From JACCZX01 sp963710675 (GTDB taxonomy: Bacteria; Pseudomonadota; Gammaproteobacteria; Burkholderiales; Burkholderiaceae_F): a stretch of DNA of 64,000 nt. Positions 36,416 through 44,291 of this stretch are shown in pieces. The notes beneath the pieces were generated by a model. The model had not been told where the DNA came from. It worked only from the letters and a program-made list of their open reading frames with translations, and did no database searches. The number at the start of each line of letters is the position of its first letter. Position 1 is the stretch's first letter. Made by a program: the position numbers and the translations under genes. The DNA lies in contig CAVQBE010000017.1 of NCBI GenBank assembly GCA_963710675.1, positions 1 to 64,000 of the forward strand, in the 5' to 3' direction.

Positions 36416-36814
36416 ATGATGAAACGTAAATTCTTGCTCGGTGCTTCACTCAGCGCTCTGTTGCTTGCCGCAATGGCACCCTGGTCCGCATCGAAGGCCA
36501 ATGGCGTCTCGGTAAGCGTCAACACTCCGGAATTTGGAATTCGTATCGGCGCGCCGCACTTCCCGCACCGCGTCTTCCAGCCGGTTCCCGTTTACCGGCC
36601 CGTGCCGGTGTATCCGCCGGTGCCGGTGTATTACCCGCGCCCTTATCGGTATGCGCCGCCCGCAGTGATCTACACGTCGCCGCCGCGGTGGGGCTACGGC
36701 CATGGTGGATATCGTGGCCACAATCAATACCACTGGCGGCACCGCCACGGCTCTGACCACAGAGGTCGTGGTCATGATCGGGACGATCACGATCGACACG
36801 GCAGCCGTCGGTAG
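36416..36814 (+). CDS. Exported Pro-Val-Tyr repeat and His-rich protein
   Basis: This protein of about 132 residues has a signal peptide (KRKFLLGASLSALLLAAMAPWSASKA) and a short beta-like segment (VSVSVNTPEFGIRIGAP). A PVPVYRP/PVPVYPP/PVPVYYP repeat follows, then a tail very rich in His, Arg, Gly and Asp (HRHGSDHRGRGHDRDDHDRHG). GGAGG lies just upstream; ATG 36416 and ATG 36419 are both possible. Such small exported proteins with His-rich tails are common in Burkholderiales and of unknown function; metal binding in the periplasm is a reasonable guess only. Confidence 0.8.
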   Translation: MMKRKFLLGASLSALLLAAMAPWSASKANGVSVSVNTPEFGIRIGAPHFPHRVFQPVPVYRPVPVYPPVPVYYPRPYRYAPPAVIYTSPPRWGYGHGGYRGHNQYHWRHRHGSDHRGRGHDRDDHDRHGSRR

Positions 36815-36840
36815 CGCGCTGGCCCGCTCTGTGCTTGAAT

Positions 36841-36860
36841 CCCCGTGATCACTCACGGGG
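36841..36860 (+). promoter_or_regulatory. Hairpin covering the ypfJ ribosome-binding site
   Basis: CCCCGTGA-TCAC-TCACGGGG forms a perfect 8-bp stem ending 7 bases before ATG 36868. The GGGG of the downstream arm is the main part of the likely Shine-Dalgarno GGGGAG (36857-36862), so the stem could restrict ribosome access. Confidence 0.5.
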
Positions 36861-36867
36861 AGCAAGC

Positions 36868-37713
36868 ATGCGCATCGAGGGCCAAAGTTCCAACGTTGAA
36901 GACCGCCGCGGACAGTCCTTCGGCGGGCGCGGGCTCATTGGCGGCGGGATCGGCACCTTGGTGCTGGTCGTGGTGGGTCTGTTTTTTGGCATCGATCCGC
37001 GCGTCATTCTGGGCCTGGCCGAGACGGCTCAAACGATCCAGCAGCCGAGCGCACCGCAAGGGCCTGCGAAAGCCCCTACGGACCCAGCCGGTCAGTTCGT
37101 TTCTGGCGTGCTGCTGGATACCGAGAAAACCTGGAATACGTTGTTCAGGCAGCTTGGCCGCGACTATGGCGAGCCCAAAGTGGTCATCTTCGAACGCGCA
37201 ACCCGTTCGGCATGCGGCACCGGCCAATCGGCGATGGGCCCGTTTTATTGCCCGCTTGATCAAAGCGTGTACATCGACCTGGCGTTCTACCGCGCGTTGC
37301 AGGAGCGTTTTAAAGCGCCGGGTGATTTCGCGCAGGCGTACGTGATCGCGCACGAAGTCGGGCACCACGTACAAAATCAGCTCGGAATAATGGAAAAGAC
37401 GCAGGCGCTGCGACAACGACTCAGCGAGGCGCAGAGCAATGCCTTGTCTGTCCGCGTCGAGTTGCAGGCCGATTGCTTCGCTGGCGTGTGGGCCCACCAT
37501 GCCGGCAATCGCAACCTGCTGGATGCAGGAGACGTTGAGGAGGCGATGCGCGCCGCTGCTGCCATCGGCGATGACAACATTCAGCGCCGCACGCAGGGAC
37601 AGATCGTTCCCGAAAGCTTCACGCACGGGACTTCGGAGCAACGCGTACGCTGGTTCATGACGGGAATGAAGAGCGGACAAATCACGGCCTGCAATACATT
37701 TGAGGGGATGTAG
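36868..37713 (+). CDS. ypfJ: YpfJ-family putative neutral zinc metallopeptidase
   Basis: This 281-residue protein has a basic N-terminus, one membrane anchor (IGGGIGTLVLVVVGLFFGIDP) and a periplasmic domain. The domain contains the zinc motif AYVIAHEVGHHVQ (HExxH) and the downstream acidic helix VELQADCFAGVWAHHA. Length and motifs match the widespread YpfJ/KPN_02809 family, whose substrates are unknown. ATG 36868 is chosen over upstream starts because MRIEGQSSNVEDRRG is the family N-terminus. A hairpin covers its ribosome-binding site. The Rieske oxygenase gene follows after 16 bases. Confidence 0.9.
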   Translation: MRIEGQSSNVEDRRGQSFGGRGLIGGGIGTLVLVVVGLFFGIDPRVILGLAETAQTIQQPSAPQGPAKAPTDPAGQFVSGVLLDTEKTWNTLFRQLGRDYGEPKVVIFERATRSACGTGQSAMGPFYCPLDQSVYIDLAFYRALQERFKAPGDFAQAYVIAHEVGHHVQNQLGIMEKTQALRQRLSEAQSNALSVRVELQADCFAGVWAHHAGNRNLLDAGDVEEAMRAAAAIGDDNIQRRTQGQIVPESFTHGTSEQRVRWFMTGMKSGQITACNTFEGM

Positions 37714-37729
37714 GCACGCGCTGCTGGGG

Positions 37730-38860
37730 ATGAACGCACCTGAATCGCTGTCGCGTCGGTCGAATCTCGACGCGACGCTGCTTGGCCGCACCGCGCCGCT
37801 ACCGATCGCGTCGTATTTCGATGCTGCGTGGTTCGAGCGCGAACTGCAGCACCTGTTCGTGCCCGGCCCGAATTACGCGGGAAGTGAGGAGATGGTGCCG
37901 GAGATCGGCGACTACATGACCTTGCCGTGGACCGCACACGGCAAGGTGCTGGTCCATGGCCCGGGGGGCATCAATTTGCTGTCGAACACGTGCCGGCACC
38001 GGCAGGGGCTGCTGCTCGATGGCAAGGGCAACAGTCCAAACATCGTTTGCCCATTGCACCGCTGGACGTATGACCTCAATGGGAAGTTGCTGGGTGCAAC
38101 CGACTTCGACGTCACACCCGACTGTTCGCTGCCAAACACACCGCTGACGCGCTGGAACGGACTTCTGTTCGCCGGACCGCGCGATCCGAACGTCGATTTA
38201 CGCGACTTTCCGCTGGCGCCCGACTACAACTTTGGCGATTACGTGTTCGAGAAAGCAATCGTCGAGGATTGTCCGTTCAACTGGAAGGCGTTTTTGGAAA
38301 TTTATCTCGAGCTTTATCACGTCGAGGCGATGCATCCGGGTTTGCAGAAGTGGGTCGATCCCGACAATTACGAATGGGGGTTCGGCGATCGCTGGAGCTA
38401 TCAGATTCTCGGCATCAAGGACGGCTTGAAGTCGCAGGTCTCACCGAATTATCAGCGCTATCGCGACACGATTCTTGAATACTCCGGCGGAGCGTTGCCC
38501 AAGTACGGGACGATCTGGTCGATCCTGTATCCGAACGTGATGCTCGAGTGGTACCCGTACTGTCTTGTCGTCAGCACGCTGATTCCGCGCTCACCCGAGC
38601 TGACAACGAATGTCGTCGAGTTCTACTACCCAGAAGAAGTGCAGGCGTTCGAGCGCCAGATCGTCGACGCGCACCAGGCTGCCTACGCCGAGTCAGCCGT
38701 CGAGGACGCGCAGATATGCACGCGTCTTCAACGCGGCCGCCGCGCGCTGTGGCTCGCGGGTGAAGACGATATGGGCCCGTATCACACGCCGCATGAAGAC
38801 GGAATGATCCACATGCACGACTGGATTCGGCGCGAGATGGGTCAACGTAGAACGGCTTGA
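37730..38860 (+). CDS. Rieske non-heme iron oxygenase, alpha subunit
   Basis: The 376-residue protein has an N-terminal Rieske domain with the [2Fe-2S] ligands Cys88-x-His90 (NTCRHR) and Cys107-x2-His110 (CPLHRW). A C-terminal catalytic domain has NWKAFLEIYLELYHVEAMHPG, which supplies the mononuclear-iron His residues. This is the single-component terminal-oxygenase type; a reductase partner is not adjacent. The substrate is unknown. ATG 37730 has only a poorly spaced RBS, and a TTG at 37700 is an alternative. It converges on ahpD. Confidence 0.88.
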   Translation: MNAPESLSRRSNLDATLLGRTAPLPIASYFDAAWFERELQHLFVPGPNYAGSEEMVPEIGDYMTLPWTAHGKVLVHGPGGINLLSNTCRHRQGLLLDGKGNSPNIVCPLHRWTYDLNGKLLGATDFDVTPDCSLPNTPLTRWNGLLFAGPRDPNVDLRDFPLAPDYNFGDYVFEKAIVEDCPFNWKAFLEIYLELYHVEAMHPGLQKWVDPDNYEWGFGDRWSYQILGIKDGLKSQVSPNYQRYRDTILEYSGGALPKYGTIWSILYPNVMLEWYPYCLVVSTLIPRSPELTTNVVEFYYPEEVQAFERQIVDAHQAAYAESAVEDAQICTRLQRGRRALWLAGEDDMGPYHTPHEDGMIHMHDWIRREMGQRRTA

Positions 38861-38869
38861 TAAAAGCGG

Positions 38870-39403
38870 CTACACCGTAGCCGCTTCCTCGACTGCAATC
38901 GCATTCGCCGCGGCCGCTATGACGGCCGCAATGCGACCGACATCGCGCAGCTGCTCGGCGCTCATCCCGCTCTGCTTCAGCAGCGCGTAGTGCGACTGAA
39001 CGCAGAAATGGCACTTACCGATGATCGACGCGGCCAGCGCGTAGAGCTCGAACAGTCGCTTGTCGACGCCGGCATGGGTGGCATACGCCTGCATCCGCAA
39101 CTGTGCAGGCAGTGCCTTCAGCTCGGCGTCGCCGCTCATCTCAACGTATGGATACCAGACGTTGTTCATCCCCATCAGCGCCGCCGCGGTCAGAGCGGCG
39201 TTCTTTTCAACCTCTGGCGCGGCGTCGGAGCTGCGAATGATCGCTACCAGCCGTGGTGCCTGCGCCGCGTAGGCCGCCGCCAGCGCTACGGCAGCGGCTT
39301 CATTGGCGGGCAGCGACGAGCGGCCAAGCACGCCGTCCAGGTTGATGCGCACATCCTTCGCGTAATCCGGAATCAGCGCTTTGATTTCGTTGATGTAATC
39401 CAT
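38870..39403 (-). CDS. ahpD: Alkyl hydroperoxide reductase AhpD
   Basis: The 177-residue all-helical protein has the catalytic CHFC pair (Cys131 and Cys134) followed by the His of VQSHY, as in mycobacterial AhpD. It reduces oxidised AhpC, linking it to a lipoyl-protein electron source. ATG 39403 lies 17 bases after the ahpC stop, and the two genes clearly form an operon. The frame is intact. Confidence 0.95.
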   Translation of the reverse strand: MDYINEIKALIPDYAKDVRINLDGVLGRSSLPANEAAAVALAAAYAAQAPRLVAIIRSSDAAPEVEKNAALTAAALMGMNNVWYPYVEMSGDAELKALPAQLRMQAYATHAGVDKRLFELYALAASIIGKCHFCVQSHYALLKQSGMSAEQLRDVGRIAAVIAAAANAIAVEEAATV

Positions 39404-39420
39404 GGCGTTCGTATGCTCGA

Positions 39421-39996
39421 TTAGTGCGCAACAACTGGCGCGTTCGGCGTCAACGTCGCCGTTCCGACCGCGCGATTGCACGGGCACAGCTCGTCGGTTT
39501 GCAAACCATCGAGGACGCGCAGGATCTCTTCCGGGTTACGACCCACGTTCAGGTTGTTCACCGAGACGTGCTGAATGACGTTATCCGGGTCGACGATGAA
39601 CGTCGCACGCAACGCAGCGCCTTCCTTCACATCGCGCACGCCGAGCATGTCGACCAGCGAGCCGGTGGTGTCGGCAAACATCCAGTGATTCAAGCGATCG
39701 AGGTCCTTGTGGTCGCGGCGCCATGCCAGCTTGACGAATTCGTTGTCGGTCGAGCCGCCGAGCAAGACCGCATCACGGTCCTCGAAGTCGTTCGCAAGCT
39801 TCGCAAAGCCTACGATCTCAGTGGGGCAAACGAATGTGAAATCCTTCGGATAAAAGTAAATGACCTTCCATTTACCGGCAAATGAGCGCTCGGTGACGTC
39901 TTCGAAAGCGCTGACACCGTTTTCTTCGTGGTGATTGAAGCCGGGCTTGACACCGACTACACGGAAAGAATCGAGTTGCTGGCCGACTGTTTTCAT
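39421..39996 (-). CDS. ahpC: Alkyl hydroperoxide reductase AhpC (CPC type)
   Basis: The 191-residue peroxiredoxin has the peroxidatic Cys57 in FTFVCPTE and two C-terminal cysteines (Cys171, Cys173) in ELCPCNR. This is the three-cysteine arrangement of AhpC proteins that use AhpD rather than AhpF. ahpD follows directly, consistent with this. It reduces organic peroxides and H2O2 in the cytoplasm. A dyad with an OxyR-like half lies 47-70 bases upstream; no oxyR gene is adjacent. Confidence 0.96.
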   Translation of the reverse strand: MKTVGQQLDSFRVVGVKPGFNHHEENGVSAFEDVTERSFAGKWKVIYFYPKDFTFVCPTEIVGFAKLANDFEDRDAVLLGGSTDNEFVKLAWRRDHKDLDRLNHWMFADTTGSLVDMLGVRDVKEGAALRATFIVDPDNVIQHVSVNNLNVGRNPEEILRVLDGLQTDELCPCNRAVGTATLTPNAPVVAH

Positions 39997-40042
39997 TGAC
40001 TGCTCCGGTTAGTAAAAAGTTAAGTACTGAAAGCAAGTGGGG

Positions 40043-40066
40043 CGTAGTTTAAAGCTATCAACTACG
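40043..40066. promoter_or_regulatory. Inverted repeat / OxyR-like site upstream of ahpC
   Basis: Arms CGTAGTT (40043-40049) and AACTACG (40060-40066) form a perfect 7-10-7 dyad. Within it, GTAG-N7-CTAT (40044-40058) resembles half of the OxyR ATAG-N7-CTAT pattern. It lies in the 127-base ahpC-DMT divergent gap. A LysR-type regulator site is plausible. Confidence 0.4.
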
Positions 40067-40123
40067 TAACTATGATTGTTATTTGCAATCTAGGCGATAG
40101 GCGACGATGCAACGTCTGCAACA

Positions 40124-41059
40124 ATGGCGGCTGTGACTGCTCTGCCGCATCGCGCTTCCAGTTCCTGGCTGGCCTGGTACTTCGTCGTTGTCTGGGGATC
40201 CGGCTTCCTGGCAACCAAGGTGGGGTTGCAGTACGCACCACCCTTTACCTTTCTGACGCTGCGCTTCGCGTTCGGCATGCTGCTTGTCGTTCCCATTGCT
40301 CTGGCGGTGCGGCCGAGCTGGCCGGATTCCTGGAGCCAGTGGGCACACGTCGCGATCGCCGGTCTGTTGATGCACGCCGTCAATCTGGGGGGCAGCCACT
40401 ATGCCCAATACATGGGGATGTCCGCCGGTATCGCGGCGCTGGTCCTCGCCTTGCAGCCGCTGGTTACCGCTGTGGTGGCGGGTCCCTTCATTGGCGAGCG
40501 ACTGAATCGCCTGCAATGGACCGGCGTTCTGCTGGGATTCGCGGGTGTGGCGCTAGTCGTCTGGCACAAGATCGATCTTGATGCGATGAGCACCGCCTCG
40601 CTGGCAGCGGTGCTGATTGCCCTCGTGGCGATCACCGCCGGCACGCTCTATCAACGCAGGTTCTGTCCCGCCGTCGATCTGCGCGCGGCGTCTGTGGTTC
40701 AGTTCGCGGCCACCTTGATGTTCGTCGCGCCGCTTGCATTTGTCGTGGAAGCCTTTGAGGTTCGGCTTTCATGGCAGCTGTTAGCGTCGATCGGTTTTCT
40801 GGTGGTCTTTGCGTCGATCTTCGCCGTAAATGCGCTGCACACGTTGATGCGACGCGGTGAGGCCACACGCGTGACAAGCCTGCTCTATCTGACACCGATC
40901 ATCGCGGTGGCACTCGAATGGCTGATGTTCGGCATTTATCCGACGTGGCTGACAGCTCTCGGCGTAGTTATCACCTGCGCTGGTGTGGCATTGGTGGCGC
41001 TGAAATTGCGTGACAAAAGTCGATTGCAGCAGGCCGAAGTGCCTCGAAGCGCAACCTAG
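40124..41059 (+). CDS. EamA/DMT-family transporter
   Basis: The 311-residue protein has ten hydrophobic segments in two EamA repeats. Repeat one contains FVVVWGSGFLATKVGL and LRFAFGMLLVVP; repeat two contains PIIAVALEWLMFGIYPTWL and VVITCAGVALVAL. EamA proteins export metabolites or amino acids across the inner membrane. The substrate is unknown. The MFS gene starts 8 bases after its stop, so the run from here to pdxH is probably one transcript. Confidence 0.88.
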   Translation: MAAVTALPHRASSSWLAWYFVVVWGSGFLATKVGLQYAPPFTFLTLRFAFGMLLVVPIALAVRPSWPDSWSQWAHVAIAGLLMHAVNLGGSHYAQYMGMSAGIAALVLALQPLVTAVVAGPFIGERLNRLQWTGVLLGFAGVALVVWHKIDLDAMSTASLAAVLIALVAITAGTLYQRRFCPAVDLRAASVVQFAATLMFVAPLAFVVEAFEVRLSWQLLASIGFLVVFASIFAVNALHTLMRRGEATRVTSLLYLTPIIAVALEWLMFGIYPTWLTALGVVITCAGVALVALKLRDKSRLQQAEVPRSAT

Positions 41060-41067
41060 TTCGCCTG

Positions 41068-42241
41068 ATGAAAATGACGCTTCCGCGAATCATCGCGTTT
41101 GTCGTGTTGACGCACACGGCATTCGGTGCCGCACGTGTCACTGCATCCCTGTACGCGTTGTCCAACAAGGCGTCGCCGTTCACCGTCGGTGTACTGCTCG
41201 CGCTGTACGCGCTGGTGCCTGCGTTACTAGCGGTGCGCGCCGGACGCTGGTTGGACGAGGTGGGGCCGTTTCGTCCGCTGCTGCTGGGCACGGTCATGAT
41301 GACAGCGGGAGCAATGCTTCCGGCGGCGTTCTCGTATGCGACCGCTGACGTTGCGCCATTGCTTGTCGCCAGCGCATTGCTCGGCACCGGCTTCATGTAC
41401 GTTCAGATGACGATGCAGAACCTGGTCGGCATCATGTCCGCGCCGGGGAATCGGCCGGCAGCGTTCTCGATGCTGGCACTCGGCTTTTCGACGTCAGGAT
41501 TGATCGCGCCGGTGGCCAGCGGATTTTTGATTGACAGCGTCGGCCATCGAATCACGTTCGCTCTGATCTTTTTTCTGATGATCGTCAGCGTCGTAATTTT
41601 GTTTCTGCAGCGCAGCACTTTTGCCTGCACCGCATCCGCATGCGGTAACGACTGAGTCGCGTAATCCGTTCGACCTGCTGCGCTTCCCGGCGGTGCGTAA
41701 CGTGCTGATTGTCAGCGGGATGATCTCGATGTCGTGGGACCTGCAGCAGTTTCTGATTCCCGTTTATGGCACGAGCATCGGACTCTCAGCTTCGCAGATC
41801 GGGCTCGTGCTCGGCAGCTTCGCCGCGGCAACGTTTGCTATTCGGCTTGCAATGCCGACGCTGTCGCGCCGCTATCGCGAATGGCAGGTGCTGCTGTTCA
41901 CCCTGATCACCGCTGCGATCGGATTCGCGCTGATTCCGTTCTTTACGACGCTGGCGCCGTTGATGGCGGCGGCTTTCCTGCTGGGACTCGGCCTCGGTGC
42001 GGCACAGCCGAATGTGATGTCTCTGTTGCACGACCGCTCGCCTGCCGGTCGCGTCGGCGAGGCGCTCGGCGTGCGCACCACGATCATGAATTCCAGCCAC
42101 GTCATATTGCCCCTCGTGTTCGGCGCGTTCGGTTCGGTGCTCGGCGCCGGTCCCGCGTTCTGGTTGATGGCAAGCATGCTCGGCGCAGGCGGGTGGACTG
42201 CATGGCGGCGCATGAACGTCGAGAAGCGACCTACTAAATGA
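41068..42241 (+). CDS. MFS transporter, one frame change
   Basis: The first six membrane helices (MKMTLPRIIAFVVL through MIVSVVILFLQR) are in one frame. From PHAVTTESRNPFDLLRFPAVRNVL on, the second six helices are in the next frame, with the change near 41625-41635. Joined, they give a protein of about 390 residues of normal MFS size, with motif-C-like regions and GLGLGAAQPNVMSLLHDRSP in the second half. The break falls in the central cytoplasmic loop and leaves both halves well conserved, so a sequencing indel is likely. Its stop overlaps the chaC start (ATGA). The substrate is unknown. Confidence 0.82.
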
Positions 42242-42885
42242 GCCGGGTGCCATTCGATTTCCCGGGTCGACTGTCTGCGGAACAGCAGGCAGCATCACTC
42301 GATAAGGCACTGTCAGGCTGGGATCGCGCGTCGCCGATGTGGCTGTTTGGTTACGGCTCATTGATCTGGAATCCCGAAGTTACCTACGATCGCCGCATTA
42401 CTGCGCGCGTGCACGGATACCACCGGCGCTTGTGTTTGTGGAGCCGGGTCAACCGCGGCACGGTCGATTGCCCCGGACTCGTCGCCGGCCTCGACCGCGG
42501 CGGGTCATGCGCCGGTATCGCGTACCGGTTGCCTCCTGAAAGTGCCGGCGACGAGCTCGAGCGGCTGTGGGATCGCGAGATGTTCCTCGGCTCCTATGCA
42601 CCGCGCTGGCTCGATTGCCGGCTTAGCGCGGACGCCCAAGAAGGTCCACTCGTTTCGGCGCTCGCCTTCGTCGTGCGCCGTGATGCCCCAAACTACGCGG
42701 GCAAGCTCACGGAGCGCGAAATACTCGAGGTCTTCGCGCGCGGAAGTTGCGGCCGCTTCGGCACCAGTCTGGACTATCTGGTCAAGACCGTGGGCTCGTT
42801 GCGCGAACACGGTCTGCGCGACCCGCACCTGGAACAACTGGCACGCCACGCAGGAGTGCAAGTCCCTAAGATAGAGCGACGATGA
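42238..42885 (+). CDS. chaC: ChaC-like gamma-glutamylcyclotransferase
   Basis: The 215-residue protein carries the family signature WLFGYGSLIWNP, the YDRRITARVHGYHRRLCLWS stretch, the PGLVAGLDRGGSCAGIAYRLP region and AFVVRRDAPNYAG. ChaC enzymes cleave glutathione to 5-oxoproline and Cys-Gly in the cytoplasm. Starts overlap stops on both sides (ATGA with the MFS gene and with pdxH), which indicates translational coupling. The frame is intact. Confidence 0.9.
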   Translation: MSRVPFDFPGRLSAEQQAASLDKALSGWDRASPMWLFGYGSLIWNPEVTYDRRITARVHGYHRRLCLWSRVNRGTVDCPGLVAGLDRGGSCAGIAYRLPPESAGDELERLWDREMFLGSYAPRWLDCRLSADAQEGPLVSALAFVVRRDAPNYAGKLTEREILEVFARGSCGRFGTSLDYLVKTVGSLREHGLRDPHLEQLARHAGVQVPKIERR

Positions 42886-43523
42886 ATATCGCGGACTTGC
42901 GCATTGAGTACAAGCGTGGCGAGCTCGATGAGGAGCATGCGCACTCCGATCCGATCGCACAGTTTTCGCTGTGGTGGGAAGAGGCAAGCACGGCGCAGGT
43001 GCGCGAGGCCAACGCGATGACGCTTGCCACCGCCGACGCCGACGGCAAACCGTCTGCTCGAACTGTGCTGCTCAAAGGCTTTGATCAATCCGGCTTCGTG
43101 TTCTTCACCAACTACGACAGCCGCAAAGGCAAAGAGCTCGCCTCGAATGCGCGTGCTGCGCTGCTTTTTTTCTGGCCCGAGCTCGAGCGTCAGGTTCGCA
43201 TCGACGGCGCGGTCGAACGCACGACTGCGCAGGAATCCGACGAGTACTTTCGAAGCCGCCCGCTGGCAAGCCGCATCGGGGCGTGGGCTTCGCCGCAGAG
43301 CCAGGCGATCCCCGGCAAGAAGTGGCTGATGGCGCGCGTAGCAGAGATGGCACTTCGCCACGCAGCAGCGCCAAGCCGGCCCCCCTACTGGGGTGGCTAT
43401 CGCGTCGTTCCCGATGCGATCGAATTCTGGCAAGGACGGCCATCACGGCTACACGACAGGCTGCTTTATGCAAGAGGGAACGCGTCAGGCGGCGGATGGA
43501 CGCGAACCCGTCTTGCCCCCTAG
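42882..43523 (+). CDS. pdxH: Pyridoxine/pyridoxamine 5'-phosphate oxidase
   Basis: The 213-residue FMN enzyme starts MNIADLRIEYKRGELDE. It has SARTVLLKGFDQSGFVFFTNY (FMN- and PLP-binding), the SRPLASRIGAWASPQS stretch and the C-terminal signature EFWQGRPSRLHDR. It oxidises PNP and PMP to PLP. Its start overlaps the chaC stop. The frame is intact. The 96 bases after it hold no gene and probably contain the promoter of the two-component genes. Confidence 0.96.
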   Translation: MNIADLRIEYKRGELDEEHAHSDPIAQFSLWWEEASTAQVREANAMTLATADADGKPSARTVLLKGFDQSGFVFFTNYDSRKGKELASNARAALLFFWPELERQVRIDGAVERTTAQESDEYFRSRPLASRIGAWASPQSQAIPGKKWLMARVAEMALRHAAAPSRPPYWGGYRVVPDAIEFWQGRPSRLHDRLLYARGNASGGGWTRTRLAP

Positions 43524-43619
43524 ATATGTACCGCATCTTCACCGCTCACCTTTCGCGTTTGATCGCGGTTTCTGCGGCTATCATCCGCGCACCAGAGCAA
43601 GAGCGCCGGGAGAGCATCA

Positions 43620-44291
43620 ATGGCTGAGCAACAGATCTCGATCATCATCGTCGAGGACGAGCCGGAGTTTCGGCGGCGCTTCGTGCAAATCGTGGAGAAC
43701 GAGCCCAGCATGAAGCTCGTCGGAGCCGCATCCAATAAGCGCGAAGCGCAAGCGATCATCGATCGCGAATCGTTTGAAGTGATGCTGATCGATCTTGGTT
43801 TGCCCGACGGCAGCGGCATCGAGCTGATCCGTCAGGTGAGTCAGAAAAAGCCCGACGTCGACATCATGGTCGTCACAGTGTTCGGAGACGAGCAGCACGT
43901 GGTGTCTTCGATCGAAGCGGGCGCCACCGGCTACATTCTGAAAGATTCGGCGCCGGCCGACGTCATTTCCTGCATTCGGCTGCTGCGTGCAGGGGGTTCT
44001 CCCGTCAGTCCGGTCGTAGCGCGAAGCGTATTGCGCGCGATTCGCAACCGAATGAGCACTACGGCACCCGCACGCCTGCCGGGCACCGAGCAAAACCCGC
44101 TATCCGCCCGCGAGACCGAGATTCTGCAATTGCTGGCGAAGGGCATGAGCTTTAACGAGATCGGCGACATTCTTGGCATATCGCCGCACACGGTGACTGC
44201 CCACATCAAGAAGATCTATCGCAAACTGGCAGTTCACTCGCGCGGCGAAGCCGTGTACGAAGCGACTCAGATGGGATTGCTGAAAAACTAG
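43620..44291 (+). CDS. NarL/LuxR-type response regulator
   Basis: The 223-residue protein has a receiver domain with the acidic pocket (IIVEDEPE) and phospho-acceptor Asp58 in MLIDLGLPDGSG. The conserved Thr is in VVTVFGDE and the Lys in ILKDSAP. A C-terminal LuxR helix-turn-helix follows (LSARETEILQLLAKGMSFNEI, SPHTVTAHIKKIYRKL). Its stop overlaps the GTG start of the histidine kinase gene downstream, so the pair is co-translated and cognate. Target genes are unknown. Confidence 0.95.
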   Translation: MAEQQISIIIVEDEPEFRRRFVQIVENEPSMKLVGAASNKREAQAIIDRESFEVMLIDLGLPDGSGIELIRQVSQKKPDVDIMVVTVFGDEQHVVSSIEAGATGYILKDSAPADVISCIRLLRAGGSPVSPVVARSVLRAIRNRMSTTAPARLPGTEQNPLSARETEILQLLAKGMSFNEIGDILGISPHTVTAHIKKIYRKLAVHSRGEAVYEATQMGLLKN

